This document shows positions 16,447-25,359 of a stretch of DNA of 64,000 nucleotides, one piece after another. The translations under genes were made by a program, and so were the position numbers. Each line of letters starts with the position of its first letter. Positions within the stretch are counted from its first letter, which is position 1. Origin of the DNA: Blautia_A aquisgranensis. GTDB lineage: Bacteria; Bacillota; Clostridia; Lachnospirales; Lachnospiraceae. The notes under the pieces are model-generated. The model was not told the DNA's origin. It searched no databases and worked only from the letters and a program-made list of their open reading frames with translations. The stretch lies in the NCBI RefSeq assembly GCF_040096615.1, contig NZ_JBBMEJ010000004.1, forward strand, positions 62,001-126,000, given 5' to 3'.

Positions 16447-17238
16447 TCAACGAGCCACTTTCTCCGTCCCCAATGACTCTTTCATCTCTTTCACGTAGGC
16501 TTTGACTTTCGGCACACAGTCCTTGCCATAAGCTCCGCAAAGCTTCACAATGGCAGATCCTACGATGGCTCCGTCGGACTGGTCAGCCATCTTTTTTGCC
16601 TGCTCCGGAGTTGAAATTCCGAATCCTACTGCACATGGGATGTCTTTCTGGGCTTTTACCAGCTTCACCATAGCTCCGATATCTGTGGTAATGTTGGTAC
16701 GCATTCCTGTTACTCCAAGGGAAGATACGCAGTAAACAAAGCCTTCTGCCTCTTTTGCGATCATGGCAATCCTCTCATGGGAGGTCGGTGCGATCAGGGA
16801 TATCAGGTCAAGGCCGTACTGTTTGCACACAACGTCGAACTCTTCTTTTTCCTCAAAAGGAACATCCGGAAGGATCAGTCCGTCCATTCCCACCTCTGCT
16901 GCTTTTTTAATAAAGTGTTCTGTTCCGTAGGAAAATACTACATTTGCGTAGGTCATGAATACCATTGGAATTTTCGTGTTTTTACGGATTTTTTCCACCA
17001 TTGCAAAAATTTTGTCTGTGGTGACACCGCCGGAAAGTGCCCGCACATTGGCTGCCTGGATTACCGGTCCCTCTGCTGTTGGATCTGAAAACGGGATTCC
17101 AAGCTCGATCAGATCTGCCCCTGCTTCCTCCATTGCGTATACCAGCTGCTCTGTGACCTCAAGTGACGGATCTCCGCAGGTCACGAAAGGAATAAATGCT
17201 TTTCCATTTGCAAAAGCTTCTGTAATTCTTTTATTCAT
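16447..17238 (-). CDS. trpA: Tryptophan synthase alpha chain
   Basis: 263 residues from ATG 17238. It cleaves indole-3-glycerol phosphate to indole and glyceraldehyde 3-phosphate, passing indole to TrpB. Catalytic residues appear in LIELGIPFSDPTAEGP (the family Glu and Asp), and the phosphate-binding loops in VGFGISTPEQ and GAIVGSAIV. The frame is open upstream, but MNKRITEAF is the family start; it overlaps the end of trpB by 8 bases. Last gene of the trp operon, 68 bases before the shared terminator. Confidence 0.96.
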   Translation of the reverse strand: MNKRITEAFANGKAFIPFVTCGDPSLEVTEQLVYAMEEAGADLIELGIPFSDPTAEGPVIQAANVRALSGGVTTDKIFAMVEKIRKNTKIPMVFMTYANVVFSYGTEHFIKKAAEVGMDGLILPDVPFEEKEEFDVVCKQYGLDLISLIAPTSHERIAMIAKEAEGFVYCVSSLGVTGMRTNITTDIGAMVKLVKAQKDIPCAVGFGISTPEQAKKMADQSDGAIVGSAIVKLCGAYGKDCVPKVKAYVKEMKESLGTEKVAR

Positions 17239-18415
17239 GAATATCCTCCCCTCTGTAGCGGGCGATTGCCGCACAGTCCTTATCTCCACGTCCGGAAATG
17301 GTAATTACCATAATCTTGTCTTTTCCAAGTGTCGGCGCAATTTTTTTCGCATAGGCTACTGCATGGGCACTTTCGATGGCTGGAATGATTCCTTCCATTC
17401 TGGAAAGATACTCGAAAGCGTCTACTGCCTCGTCATCTGTTACCGGTACATATTCTGCTCTTCCGGTATCATAGAGATGTGCATGCTCTGGTCCGATTCC
17501 CGGATAATCCAGTCCTGCGGAAATGGAATATACCGGTGCGATCTGTCCGTATTCATCCTGGCAGAAATAGGATTTCATGCCGTGGAAGATTCCAAGGCGG
17601 CCGGTTGCGATGGTTGCTGCCGTCTCTGCTGTATTCACGCCACGTCCTGCTGCCTCACAGCCGATAAGACGAACATCTTTATCCTCAATAAAATTGTAGA
17701 AAGTTCCGATGGCATTGGAGCCGCCACCTACGCAGGCAAGTACAACATCCGGAAGCCTGCCCTCTTTTTCCAGCATCTGTTCCTTGATCTCCTTGGAGAT
17801 CACTGCCTGAAAATCACGGACAATGGTCGGGAACGGATGTGGTCCCATAACAGATCCCAGTACGTAATGGGTATCTGCGATACGGTTCGTCCACTCACGC
17901 ATGGTCTCGGAAACGGCATCTTTCAAAGTTGCAGTTCCGCTTGTGACAGGATGAACTTTTGCTCCCAGAAGACGCATCTTGTAAACATTTAAGGCCTGAC
18001 GCTCGGTATCCTCTTTTCCCATGAATACCTCACATTCCATACCCATGAGTGCTGCTGCGGTTGCAGTTGCAACACCGTGCTGGCCGGCTCCTGTTTCTGC
18101 GATGACACGGGTCTTGCCCATTTTTTTTGCCAGGAGCACCTGACCAAGTACGTTGTTGATCTTGTGAGCTCCTGTGTGGTTCAGATCCTCCCGTTTCAGA
18201 TAAATCTTAGCTCCGCCAAGATCCTCAGTCATATGTGCCGCATAGTAAAGACGGGATGGTCTTCCTGCATATTCATTGAGAAGCTCTGTGAGCTCACGGT
18301 TAAATTCCGGGTCGTTTTTGTAATGGTTGTATGCTTCCTCAAGCTCCAGAACGGCGTTCATCAGTGTTTCCGGGATGTACTGTCCGCCATGGATGCCGAA
18401 TCTTCCTTTTGACAT
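17231..18415 (-). CDS. trpB: Tryptophan synthase beta chain
   Basis: 394 residues, TrpB1 type. PLP-dependent condensation of indole with serine. The PLP Lys is in REDLNHTGAHKINN (about residues 76-89), the catalytic Glu in AETGAGQHGVA, and the phosphate cup GGGSNAIGTF at about 232-241. Starts one base after the trpF stop and overlaps trpA. Forms the alpha2-beta2 complex with TrpA. Confidence 0.97.
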   Translation of the reverse strand: MSKGRFGIHGGQYIPETLMNAVLELEEAYNHYKNDPEFNRELTELLNEYAGRPSRLYYAAHMTEDLGGAKIYLKREDLNHTGAHKINNVLGQVLLAKKMGKTRVIAETGAGQHGVATATAAALMGMECEVFMGKEDTERQALNVYKMRLLGAKVHPVTSGTATLKDAVSETMREWTNRIADTHYVLGSVMGPHPFPTIVRDFQAVISKEIKEQMLEKEGRLPDVVLACVGGGSNAIGTFYNFIEDKDVRLIGCEAAGRGVNTAETAATIATGRLGIFHGMKSYFCQDEYGQIAPVYSISAGLDYPGIGPEHAHLYDTGRAEYVPVTDDEAVDAFEYLSRMEGIIPAIESAHAVAYAKKIAPTLGKDKIMVITISGRGDKDCAAIARYRGEDIHE

Positions 18416-18416
18416 G

Positions 18417-19061
18417 TTATATTTCCTCCTCTATGTTCCTCACGGCCTGTACCGCTTTTAATATTTTATCCGGGTCTTTGTGACCGTCGGTTTCCACGCT
18501 GCTACTTAAATCTACTGCCCAGGGGTGGAGCAGGTGTATGGCTGATTCCAGATTGTCGCAGCCAAGGCCTCCTGCAAGGAACCATGGTCGTTTTATGGAT
18601 GGCACCAGATTCCAGTCAAAGGTTTCTCCGGTTCCGCCGGCTCCCTGATCCAGGAGGATGTAGTCTGCTCCCGAACGGAGCGCCTGCTCCACATCCTCTT
18701 CTGTTTTTATGGAAAAAGCCTTGATAAGCAGCTGGTCTGTCATTCCCTTAAGCCGGGTTATATATTCTTCGTCTTCCTGTCCGTGAAGCTGTGCCAGTGC
18801 AATGGTTCCTTCGTTTAAAAGCTGTGCGGGGAGCTCCACCGGTGCATTGACGAATACGCCTGCCGGCAAAATATTCTCATCCAGTTTTTCCCGAAGCTTC
18901 CGTAGCTGATCCACTGTGACATTTCTCCGGCTTTTGGGAAATTCTACGATGAATCCGCAGAAGTCCGGTTTGGCCTCATTTACTGCCTGGATGTCTTCCG
19001 GGCGGGTGAGACCGCAGATCTTGATCCTGGTACGGGCTGTCATATGCTTTCTTTCGTTCAT
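18417..19061 (-). CDS. trpF: Phosphoribosylanthranilate isomerase
   Basis: 214 residues. Amadori rearrangement of phosphoribosylanthranilate to CdRP. The catalytic Cys is in IKICGLTRPEDI and the Asp in ADYILLDQG; phosphate-binding loops are FLAGGLGCDN and AVDLSSSVET. ATG 19061 overlaps the trpC stop (ATGA); an ATG six codons later is an alternative. It is separate from trpC, unlike the E. coli fusion. Confidence 0.95.
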   Translation of the reverse strand: MNERKHMTARTRIKICGLTRPEDIQAVNEAKPDFCGFIVEFPKSRRNVTVDQLRKLREKLDENILPAGVFVNAPVELPAQLLNEGTIALAQLHGQEDEEYITRLKGMTDQLLIKAFSIKTEEDVEQALRSGADYILLDQGAGGTGETFDWNLVPSIKRPWFLAGGLGCDNLESAIHLLHPWAVDLSSSVETDGHKDPDKILKAVQAVRNIEEEI

Positions 19062-19852
19062 ACCAGTGTCCCGCCATTCAGTTCTTCCAGTGCTGCTTTT
19101 TTATCCGGACTTCTCATCAGGGTCTCTCCGATGAGGACTGCACCTACGCGGTTTCTTTCCAGAATCGCGATGTCTCCTGCATTTCTGATTCCGCTTTCCG
19201 ATACAAAAACTACATTGTCCGGTGCCAGATTTCGAAGTCGGATGCTGTTATTCATATCCACCTGAAAAGTTTTCAGATCACGGTTATTGACGCCTACGAT
19301 CTTCGCGCCTGCCTTCAAAGCCCGCGCCACTTCGTTTTCGTCATGAGCTTCCACCAGGGCATCCATTCCAAGATTTTCTGCCAGCTCGCGGTATTCTCTT
19401 AATTCCTCATCATTTAAGATCGCACAGATCAGAAGCACAGCCGATGCCCCAAATGCTTTTGCCTGATAGATCATGTACTTATCCACCGTGAAATCTTTTC
19501 GCAACACCGGAATATCCACCTGTTCTGTGATCTCGCGGAGATGGGTATCACTTCCCATGAAGTAAAAAGGCTCTGTCAGGCAGGATATTGCAGCTGCACC
19601 TGCCGCCTTATATTCCTTTGCAATCTCAAGATAGGGAAAATCCGGCGCGATCAGCCCCTTTGATGGGGAAGCTTTTTTTACCTCGCAGATGTAGGACATT
19701 CCTGGCTTTTTCAGTGCTTCCAGAAATGAAGGTCTCTTCGGTGCTGCTTCTGCCAGAGATTTCAGCTGTTCCAGGGGGAGCTGCTGTTTTTCCTTTGCTA
19801 TCCGTTCTCTTGTTTTTTCTGCAATTTCTTCCAGAATGTTTCTGTCACTCAT
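19058..19852 (-). CDS. trpC: Indole-3-glycerol-phosphate synthase
   Basis: 264 residues, normal. Closes CdRP to indole-3-glycerol phosphate. Family motifs: ICEVKKASPSKGLIAPDF (catalytic Lys), LTEPFYFMGS, VLRKDFTVD (Lys), LVEAHDENEV (Glu), GVNNRDLKTF and VSESGI. Overlaps trpD and trpF by ATGA. Confidence 0.97.
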   Translation of the reverse strand: MSDRNILEEIAEKTRERIAKEKQQLPLEQLKSLAEAAPKRPSFLEALKKPGMSYICEVKKASPSKGLIAPDFPYLEIAKEYKAAGAAAISCLTEPFYFMGSDTHLREITEQVDIPVLRKDFTVDKYMIYQAKAFGASAVLLICAILNDEELREYRELAENLGMDALVEAHDENEVARALKAGAKIVGVNNRDLKTFQVDMNNSIRLRNLAPDNVVFVSESGIRNAGDIAILERNRVGAVLIGETLMRSPDKKAALEELNGGTLV

Positions 19853-20862
19853 TCTTTATTTGTCTCCTCGATAAATTCCTGAAGCTTGGCTGCTGCCGCG
19901 CCGCTGTCGATAAGGTTCTCTGCCATTCTCACACCTGCCTCGATTGTTTCGGCTTTTCCTGCGATATAAAGTGCTGCACCTGCGTTCATGCAGACGGCCT
20001 GGCGCTTCGATCCTTTTTCAGTTCCGTTTACAATGGCTTTTGTGATCTCTGCATTTTCAGCAGGAGTACCGCCCACCAGAGCTTCCTTGCTGCAGCGTGT
20101 GTAACCGAACTGCTCCGGTGTGATCTCGTAAGACTGGAACCATCCGTCTTTGATTTCACATACAGAGGTCGGTGCACTCATGGAAATCTCATCCAGCTTG
20201 TCCTGTCCGAAAACTACCATTCCGCGGGTAACGCCAAGCTTCATCATAACCTGTGCAAGCGGCTCTACCAGTGCCTGGTCAAAAACTCCCATCAGCTCCA
20301 TATTTGCTCCTGCAGGGTTGCTTAATGGTCCTAAAATATTAAATACAGTGCGGATTCCAAGCTCTTTCCGTATCGGTGCCACATATTTCATGGCAATGTG
20401 ATAATTCTGTGCGAACAGGAAGCAGATGTTGATCTTTTTCAGGATCTCCGCACTTTTTTCCGGCGGAATCGTGATCTTGACACCAAGGGCTTCCAGTACA
20501 TCTGCCGCGCCACTTTTTGAGGATGCTGCACGGTTTCCATGTTTGGCTACCGGAACACCACCGGCTGCGATCACCAGAGATGAGGTTGTGGAAATGTTAA
20601 AGGAGTTTGCTCCGTCACCGCCGGTTCCTACGATCTCCAGAACATTCATGTCGTGGAGAAGTTTGATACAGTGTGCCCGCATGCCTGCCGCGGATGCTGT
20701 GATCTCATCAATGGTTTCTCCTTTCATGGAAAGTGCGGTAAGATAGGATGCCATCTGCACCGGTGTTGCTGCTCCGTCCATGATTTCGTTCATAACAGTC
20801 TCTGCTTCGTTATAGGTAAGATCTTCTTTTTTTGAAAGTTTGATGATTGCTTCTTTGATCAT
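19849..20862 (-). CDS. trpD: Anthranilate phosphoribosyltransferase
   Basis: 337 residues, a stand-alone TrpD not fused to TrpG. Transfers phosphoribosyl from PRPP to anthranilate. PRPP-binding GTGGDGANSFNISTTSS (about 79-95) and KHGNRAASSKSG, plus the magnesium-binding Asp-Glu in GQDKLDEIS. AGGAGAAAACAACA precedes the ATG. A 57-base gap separates it from trpG. Confidence 0.97.
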   Translation of the reverse strand: MIKEAIIKLSKKEDLTYNEAETVMNEIMDGAATPVQMASYLTALSMKGETIDEITASAAGMRAHCIKLLHDMNVLEIVGTGGDGANSFNISTTSSLVIAAGGVPVAKHGNRAASSKSGAADVLEALGVKITIPPEKSAEILKKINICFLFAQNYHIAMKYVAPIRKELGIRTVFNILGPLSNPAGANMELMGVFDQALVEPLAQVMMKLGVTRGMVVFGQDKLDEISMSAPTSVCEIKDGWFQSYEITPEQFGYTRCSKEALVGGTPAENAEITKAIVNGTEKGSKRQAVCMNAGAALYIAGKAETIEAGVRMAENLIDSGAAAAKLQEFIEETNKE

Positions 20863-20919
20863 TGTTGTTTTCTCCTATTCTGTAACGATTCTATCTTTTA
20901 TGGATTGCTATTCTCTGTC

Positions 20920-21498
20920 TTATCTGTCTCTGACAACCTTCATAAAGTTCTCGGTCATTGTTTTTCCATCTGGTGTCATAACGGATTCCGGATGGAACTG
21001 CAATCCGAAAATGGGATATTCTTTATGTTCCAGTGCCATGATCTCGCCGTCCTCTGATTTTGCGGTGACAATCAGTTCTTCCGGTAAGGTGTCCCGGATT
21101 GCAGCCAGTGAATGATATCTTGCCGCCGGGAATGTTTCCGGAAGTCCTTCGAAGATCCTGCTCTCACCCACCTTGCGGATTTCTTTCTGTTTGCCGTGCA
21201 TCAGTTCTTTTGCGTAGGAAACAGTGCCTCCGAAGGCTTTGCAGATGGACTGATGACCAAGGCAGATACCAAGGATCGGCAGCTTATCTTTGAAATATTT
21301 TATGGAATCAATGCAGATGCCTGCATCCTCAGGTCTTCCCGGACCAGGGGAAAGAATCAGTGCCTCCGGCTTCATCTTTTCCAGCTCTTCGATGGTCACT
21401 TCATCATTTCTCACTACTTTAATATCCGGCTCCACGGAACTGATCAGCTGGTAAACATTGTAGGAAAAGCTATCATAATTATCGATCAGTACTATCAT
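20920..21498 (-). CDS. trpG: Anthranilate synthase glutaminase component
   Basis: 192 residues. Class I glutamine amidotransferase supplying ammonia to TrpE. Nucleophile Cys in LGICLGHQSI, His and Glu in QFHPESVMTP, and the SPGPGRPEDAG loop. It could also serve para-aminobenzoate synthesis as an amphibolic PabA (known in related bacteria, not shown here). ATG overlaps the trpE stop. Confidence 0.95.
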   Translation of the reverse strand: MIVLIDNYDSFSYNVYQLISSVEPDIKVVRNDEVTIEELEKMKPEALILSPGPGRPEDAGICIDSIKYFKDKLPILGICLGHQSICKAFGGTVSYAKELMHGKQKEIRKVGESRIFEGLPETFPAARYHSLAAIRDTLPEELIVTAKSEDGEIMALEHKEYPIFGLQFHPESVMTPDGKTMTENFMKVVRDR

Positions 21499-22982
21499 TC
21501 CAGTCCCTCCTGTGCAGTTTCGATTGCCTGTACAACGGCTCTTGCCTTATTGCAGCATTCCTGGAATTCATTTTCCGGAACACTGTCTGCCACGATTCCG
21601 GCTCCGGACCGGATGCAGATCTCGCCATTCTTTTTATAAACCAGACGGATGGCAATGCAGGTATCCAGATTTCCTGCAAAATCCAGATATCCGATGGCTC
21701 CGCCGTAAATGCCCCGTTTGCTCTGTTCCAGTTCCTGAATGATCTGGCAGGCACGGAATTTCGGTGCTCCGGAAAGGGTTCCTGCCGGAAGGATCGCATC
21801 TACCGCATCCACCGCGTCTTTGTCGTCCCGGATCTGCCCGGTCACTGTGGAACCGATGTGCATTACATGGGAAAAACGCTCGATGCACATATATTTTTCC
21901 ACCTTTACCGTTCCGATCTTACTGATCTTTCCGATATCATTTCTTCCCAGATCCACAAGCATGTTGTGTTCGGCCCGTTCCTTTTCATCTGCAAGAAGCC
22001 CTTTTTCCAGTGCCTCATCCTCTTCCTTCGTCTTTCCCCTTGGTCTGGTTCCTGCCAGCGGAAAGGTGCTTAATTCCTTTCCGGTAAGCTTGGCCAGGGT
22101 TTCCGGGGAAGCGCCTGCGATCTCGATATCATCGCTGGAAAAATAAAACATATACGGGGATGGATTGGTAGCTCTCAAGACACGATAGGTATCAAAAAGA
22201 CTTCCCTCTGCTTTCGCCCGCATCGGATTGGAAAGCACCACCTGGAAAATATCTCCCTCCCGGATATAATATCTGGCTGTCTCTACCATCTCACAGTATT
22301 TTTCCTTCGGAAACTGCGGCTGGATGGGAGATTTCAGCTTCAGGGACGGAAATTCTTTGTGCTCTCCGTTTCGGATCAGCTCTGCCATCTCTGCAAGCTT
22401 CACTTCGGCTTTCTGGTAAGAATTTTCCAGATCACCGGTCATCACTCCGGTGATCAGAAGTACCTTCTGTCTGTAATGGTCAAACGCGATAACCTGGTCA
22501 AAAAGCATGAGATCCACGTCCCGGAAATCTTCTACTGTTTTATCGGTAAGCTTAAGCTTAGGCTCGCTGTATTTAATGTAATCGTAAGAAAAATATCCTA
22601 CCAGACCGCCAGTGAATGTAGGCATTTTTTCGAGTACCGGGCTCTTGTATTCTTCCAGGATCTTTCGAATTGCTTTTCCCGGATGCTTTACCTGCTGCTG
22701 CGTTTTCTCTTCGGTTCCGTCTTCATGAATCTTACGGATCTGAAGATTTCCATCCGTACAGGTGATCTCCATAGATGGTTCATATCCCAGGAAGGAATAC
22801 CGTCCCCACACCTCTGTCTGGCTGGCACTTTCCAGCAGGTAACAGTGTCTGCTGGCTGTGCGAAGAGTCCGCATCACTTCTACGGGTGTATAACGGTCGG
22901 AATACAGCTCTCTGCATACGGGAATGCGCCGGTATTCGCCTGACTCTGCGATTTTTCTGATTTCTTCTAATGTTGGATACAT
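21495..22982 (-). CDS. trpE: Anthranilate synthase component I
   Basis: 495 residues from ATG 22982 (MYPTLEEIRKIAES), chosen because CAGGAGGGCCTGTAT precedes it; the open frame continues up through the T-box terminator but that part is untranslated leader. Converts chorismate with ammonia from TrpG to anthranilate. The LLES feedback motif near 50 indicates allosteric inhibition by tryptophan. Chorismate-binding motifs include AGTRPRGKTKEED, RAEHNMLVDLGRNDIG, PAGTLSGAPK and GAGIVADSVPENE. First gene of the trp operon. Confidence 0.97.
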   Translation of the reverse strand: MYPTLEEIRKIAESGEYRRIPVCRELYSDRYTPVEVMRTLRTASRHCYLLESASQTEVWGRYSFLGYEPSMEITCTDGNLQIRKIHEDGTEEKTQQQVKHPGKAIRKILEEYKSPVLEKMPTFTGGLVGYFSYDYIKYSEPKLKLTDKTVEDFRDVDLMLFDQVIAFDHYRQKVLLITGVMTGDLENSYQKAEVKLAEMAELIRNGEHKEFPSLKLKSPIQPQFPKEKYCEMVETARYYIREGDIFQVVLSNPMRAKAEGSLFDTYRVLRATNPSPYMFYFSSDDIEIAGASPETLAKLTGKELSTFPLAGTRPRGKTKEEDEALEKGLLADEKERAEHNMLVDLGRNDIGKISKIGTVKVEKYMCIERFSHVMHIGSTVTGQIRDDKDAVDAVDAILPAGTLSGAPKFRACQIIQELEQSKRGIYGGAIGYLDFAGNLDTCIAIRLVYKKNGEICIRSGAGIVADSVPENEFQECCNKARAVVQAIETAQEGLE

Positions 22983-23032
22983 ATACAGGCCCTCCTGAGT
23001 TTTTTTTGTGATTGCTTCTGCCAGGAGAAAAT

Positions 23033-23342
23033 ACAAAAAGCCCGTCTCCGGCAGAATCCAGTTCTGCCAGGGACGAGCTTGAAAATTCAAATTACCCGCG
23101 GTGCCACCCTGATTCACAGTATGACCTGTGCACTTGTCGGAATACCAGCATATTCCCGGCAACTGACGTATGCCCTCACGTCACAGAATACTCGATATAT
23201 AACAACATCTTTCCCTGTGCCCTCAGCGGTCCATTTAGTAAGCTGCTTCTCGATCCGGCTCTCACCCTCCCGGACTCTCTGTGCGCGCATGAAAACTTTT
23301 ATCTCCGCTTCAACGGTTTATTGGTTTACTCAATTAAATTTT
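23033..23342 (-). promoter_or_regulatory. Tryptophan T-box riboswitch
   Basis: The reverse-strand leader of trpE contains the conserved T-box AGGGTGGCACCGCGGG (23110-23095). Upstream, the stem I AG-rich box GGGTGAGAGCC is followed by TAAATGGACC, where TGG at 23233-23231 is the likely specifier codon for uncharged tRNA-Trp. The terminator stem (CGTCCCTGGCAGAA with TTCTGCCGGAGACG, 23075-23043) is followed by five T. Uncharged tRNA-Trp should favour the antiterminator and switch on the trp operon. Confidence 0.93.
23034..23075 (-). terminator. T-box terminator hairpin before trpE
   Basis: A stem of about 14 base pairs with one mismatch and a 5-base loop, followed on the reverse strand by GGGCTTTTTG. 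It is 52 bases upstream of the trpE ATG. Confidence 0.85.
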
Positions 23343-23348
23343 TTATAT

Positions 23349-23377
23349 AAAATAGCACAGGATTTATAATATGTCAA
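23349..23377 (-). promoter_or_regulatory. Promoter of the trp operon
   Basis: TTGACA (23377-23372), 17 bases, TATTTT (23354-23349). Transcription starting near 23342 gives a leader that begins with T-box stem I. Confidence 0.75.
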
Positions 23378-23385
23378 TACAAAAG

Positions 23386-23414
23386 TTGAAAAAACTGTCA
23401 TTTTATTCTATAAT
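23386..23414 (+). promoter_or_regulatory. Promoter of the alarmone synthetase-like gene
   Basis: TTGAAA (23386-23391), 17 bases, TATAAT (23409-23414). Its -35 lies only 8 bases from the -35 of the divergent trp promoter. Confidence 0.75.
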
Positions 23415-23516
23415 TATCCTATATCATTGCTGAAAATCAACTACTGCAGATTACGTTTTATCTTTATTTTTTTCAGCATATCTCACATACGAAAGGAGTT
23501 TCCCTCAAAAAATACC

Positions 23517-24194
23517 ATGACTAAAGAAAATGCTAACACCTGGCTGGATACCCCGGATCCGCAGGTTTTTATCAAAAATTCTGCAAAATTTAACGATCTG
23601 ATGATGATGTACCGCTGCACAGTCCGCGAGGTCCGTACCAAGCTGGAAGTTCTCAACGATGAATTTTCCGTAGAATATAAACGTAATCCGATTTCTTTTA
23701 TCAAAACCAGAATCAAGAAACCGGAAAGCATCTATAAGAAGCTGAAGAAGCTTGGCTATGAATTCACAGCCGAGAATATTCAGAATCAGCTGAATGATGT
23801 AGCCGGTATCCGTGTTGTCTGTGCGTTTATCGACGATATCTACACAATCGCAGACCTGATTTCCAAACAGGACGACATCACCGTCATTCAGTTAAAGGAT
23901 TATATCAAAAATCCAAAGCCAAACGGCTACCGCAGCTATCACATGATCGTAGAGATCCCCGTATTCTTCTCCAAGGGAAAAACTCCTATGCGGGCCGAGA
24001 TCCAGATCCGTACCAATGGCATGGATTTCTGGGCCACACTGGAGCATCAGCTGCGTTATAAACAGAATATTGAGGAAATGGATGGATATACCGAAGTCAG
24101 CGACGAGCTTCTGAACTGTGCCAGAGCTGTGATCGATATGGATAATGAGATGCAGCGGATCAAAGATAAAATCGGACAGTTCCACGATATCTGA
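23517..24194 (+). CDS. Small alarmone synthetase-like protein (RelA/SpoT synthetase domain)
   Basis: 225 residues from ATG 23517. It has the (p)ppGpp synthetase fold without hydrolase, TGS or ACT domains: RIKKPESIYKKLKKLG, the ND-VAGIRVVC motif (residues about 98-108), KPNGYRSYHMIVEIP and the acidic AEIQIRTNGMDFWATLEHQL. These residues belong to the ATP- and GTP-binding site of small alarmone synthetases such as YjbM/RelQ, so it should make (p)ppGpp or relatives from GTP/GDP. The only strong Shine-Dalgarno (GAAAGGAG) is about 18 bases before this ATG, too far for an ideal start, and no better in-frame start exists. Divergent from the trp operon. Confidence 0.88.
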   Translation: MTKENANTWLDTPDPQVFIKNSAKFNDLMMMYRCTVREVRTKLEVLNDEFSVEYKRNPISFIKTRIKKPESIYKKLKKLGYEFTAENIQNQLNDVAGIRVVCAFIDDIYTIADLISKQDDITVIQLKDYIKNPKPNGYRSYHMIVEIPVFFSKGKTPMRAEIQIRTNGMDFWATLEHQLRYKQNIEEMDGYTEVSDELLNCARAVIDMDNEMQRIKDKIGQFHDI

Positions 24195-24217
24195 CCAACG
24201 AATAAAGCAGGTGGGGT

Positions 24218-25201
24218 TCAAAGCCTCACCTGCTCTTTTTCACTGTTCTTCACCCGGAAAGCTCTGGGTGTCATATGATAATGTTCTTTAAATACCCGAT
24301 GAAAATAGCTGTTATTCTCATATCCCACTGCCGCAATGATATCGCTGATGGGAAGATCTGTTTCACACATCAGCTCTACAGCCTTATTCAGACGTTTTCG
24401 CTGAAGAAGCTCCTTGAAGTTAAATCCTGTCGTTTTCTTGATCATCTTGCTTAATACGTGCATGGGCAGATGAAGACGGCTGCACAGCTCTGTCAGGGTT
24501 GCTGTCCGGTATTTCTGCTCAATGTAGTCCAGCGTTGTCATGGAGATCATGTTTTCGTACTGATTGGGAAGACGCATCTCCACATACTGTACGGATTCCA
24601 CCAGATACATGAAGATCAGGCCCATTGTGGTCTGATTGATCCGTTCCCGGTTTTCTTCCCCGTTTACCAGGGAATAGATGATGTTTTCCAGAAGGTTCTG
24701 GATCTGAAGGACTTCTGCCACCTTGAAGTGCAGATACTCTCCTCTCTCTTCATCCTGTCTGAGCACATTTACAAGAAAATCTGCCAGCATATTATCATTA
24801 CCTGTCATGGAATAGGCCACATCAAAAAATTCCGGCAGCACCATGAAATTAATAGCAATATCATTCTGTCCTGCTTTCAGGATCTCATGCTTCGTAAACT
24901 GATTGAGAAAAAGCAGCTCGCCTTTATTGACAATGACTTTTTTTCCATCGATGATATTGGTCAGCGAACCTTCACACACGTACAGCACTTCCACAAAATT
25001 ATGCCTGTGCGCCGGAAAGTGTACAAAACGTGTATGGGTACGTACAGCGATCAGACGGCCTTCTTTCAGCATTTTTCCGCTGTCTACCGTAAAATCCCGG
25101 CCGGAAGTATAAAGATCTTTATCAACCTCTGCCTCTCCGTCCAGAATCTTTCGTTCTTCTTCTGTAATTTTTCTCAACTGATCCAGTAGTGCCTGCTGCA
25201 T
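24218..25201 (-). CDS. AraC-family regulator with cupin domain
   Basis: 327 residues. An N-terminal linker, then a cupin arm (FPAHRHNFVEVLYVCEGSLT, about 82-101) and a C-terminal AraC DNA-binding domain (LTELCSRLHLPMHVLSKMIK and ISDIIAAVGYENNSYFHRVF). ATG 25201 follows GGAGCAGGGCAC. It ends convergently with the alarmone synthetase-like gene and lies beyond the end of the sugar ABC operon, so it may regulate that operon, although the YesN/YesM pair at 30.3 kb is another candidate. Confidence 0.9.
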   Translation of the reverse strand: MQQALLDQLRKITEEERKILDGEAEVDKDLYTSGRDFTVDSGKMLKEGRLIAVRTHTRFVHFPAHRHNFVEVLYVCEGSLTNIIDGKKVIVNKGELLFLNQFTKHEILKAGQNDIAINFMVLPEFFDVAYSMTGNDNMLADFLVNVLRQDEERGEYLHFKVAEVLQIQNLLENIIYSLVNGEENRERINQTTMGLIFMYLVESVQYVEMRLPNQYENMISMTTLDYIEQKYRTATLTELCSRLHLPMHVLSKMIKKTTGFNFKELLQRKRLNKAVELMCETDLPISDIIAAVGYENNSYFHRVFKEHYHMTPRAFRVKNSEKEQVRL

Positions 25202-25283
25202 GTGCCCTGCTCCTTTATCCGTTTATACTCTCTTCGTTTTCCTTATCATTTTAACACTGCCGTGCATTAAGTACAACATCAGA

Positions 25284-25313
25284 AACAGGCGGAGTCCGAA
25301 GACCCCGCCTGTT
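25284..25313 (-). terminator. Hairpin after the first sugar ABC operon
   Basis: AACAGGCGG and CCGCCTGTT form a long GC-rich stem (AACAGGCGGGGTC with its near complement, TTCG-like loop), 47 bases past the stop of the binding-protein gene. The following T content is low, so termination may be partial. Confidence 0.6.
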
Positions 25314-25359
25314 CTGAAAGGATTTATCATATGAATATTACAGTCAATATGAGGATTGA

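Noticed and set aside
22983..23162. Upstream extension of trpE by 60 residues
   Set aside because: The frame is open but crosses the T-box antiterminator and terminator, and the ATG at 22982 has a strong ribosome binding site.
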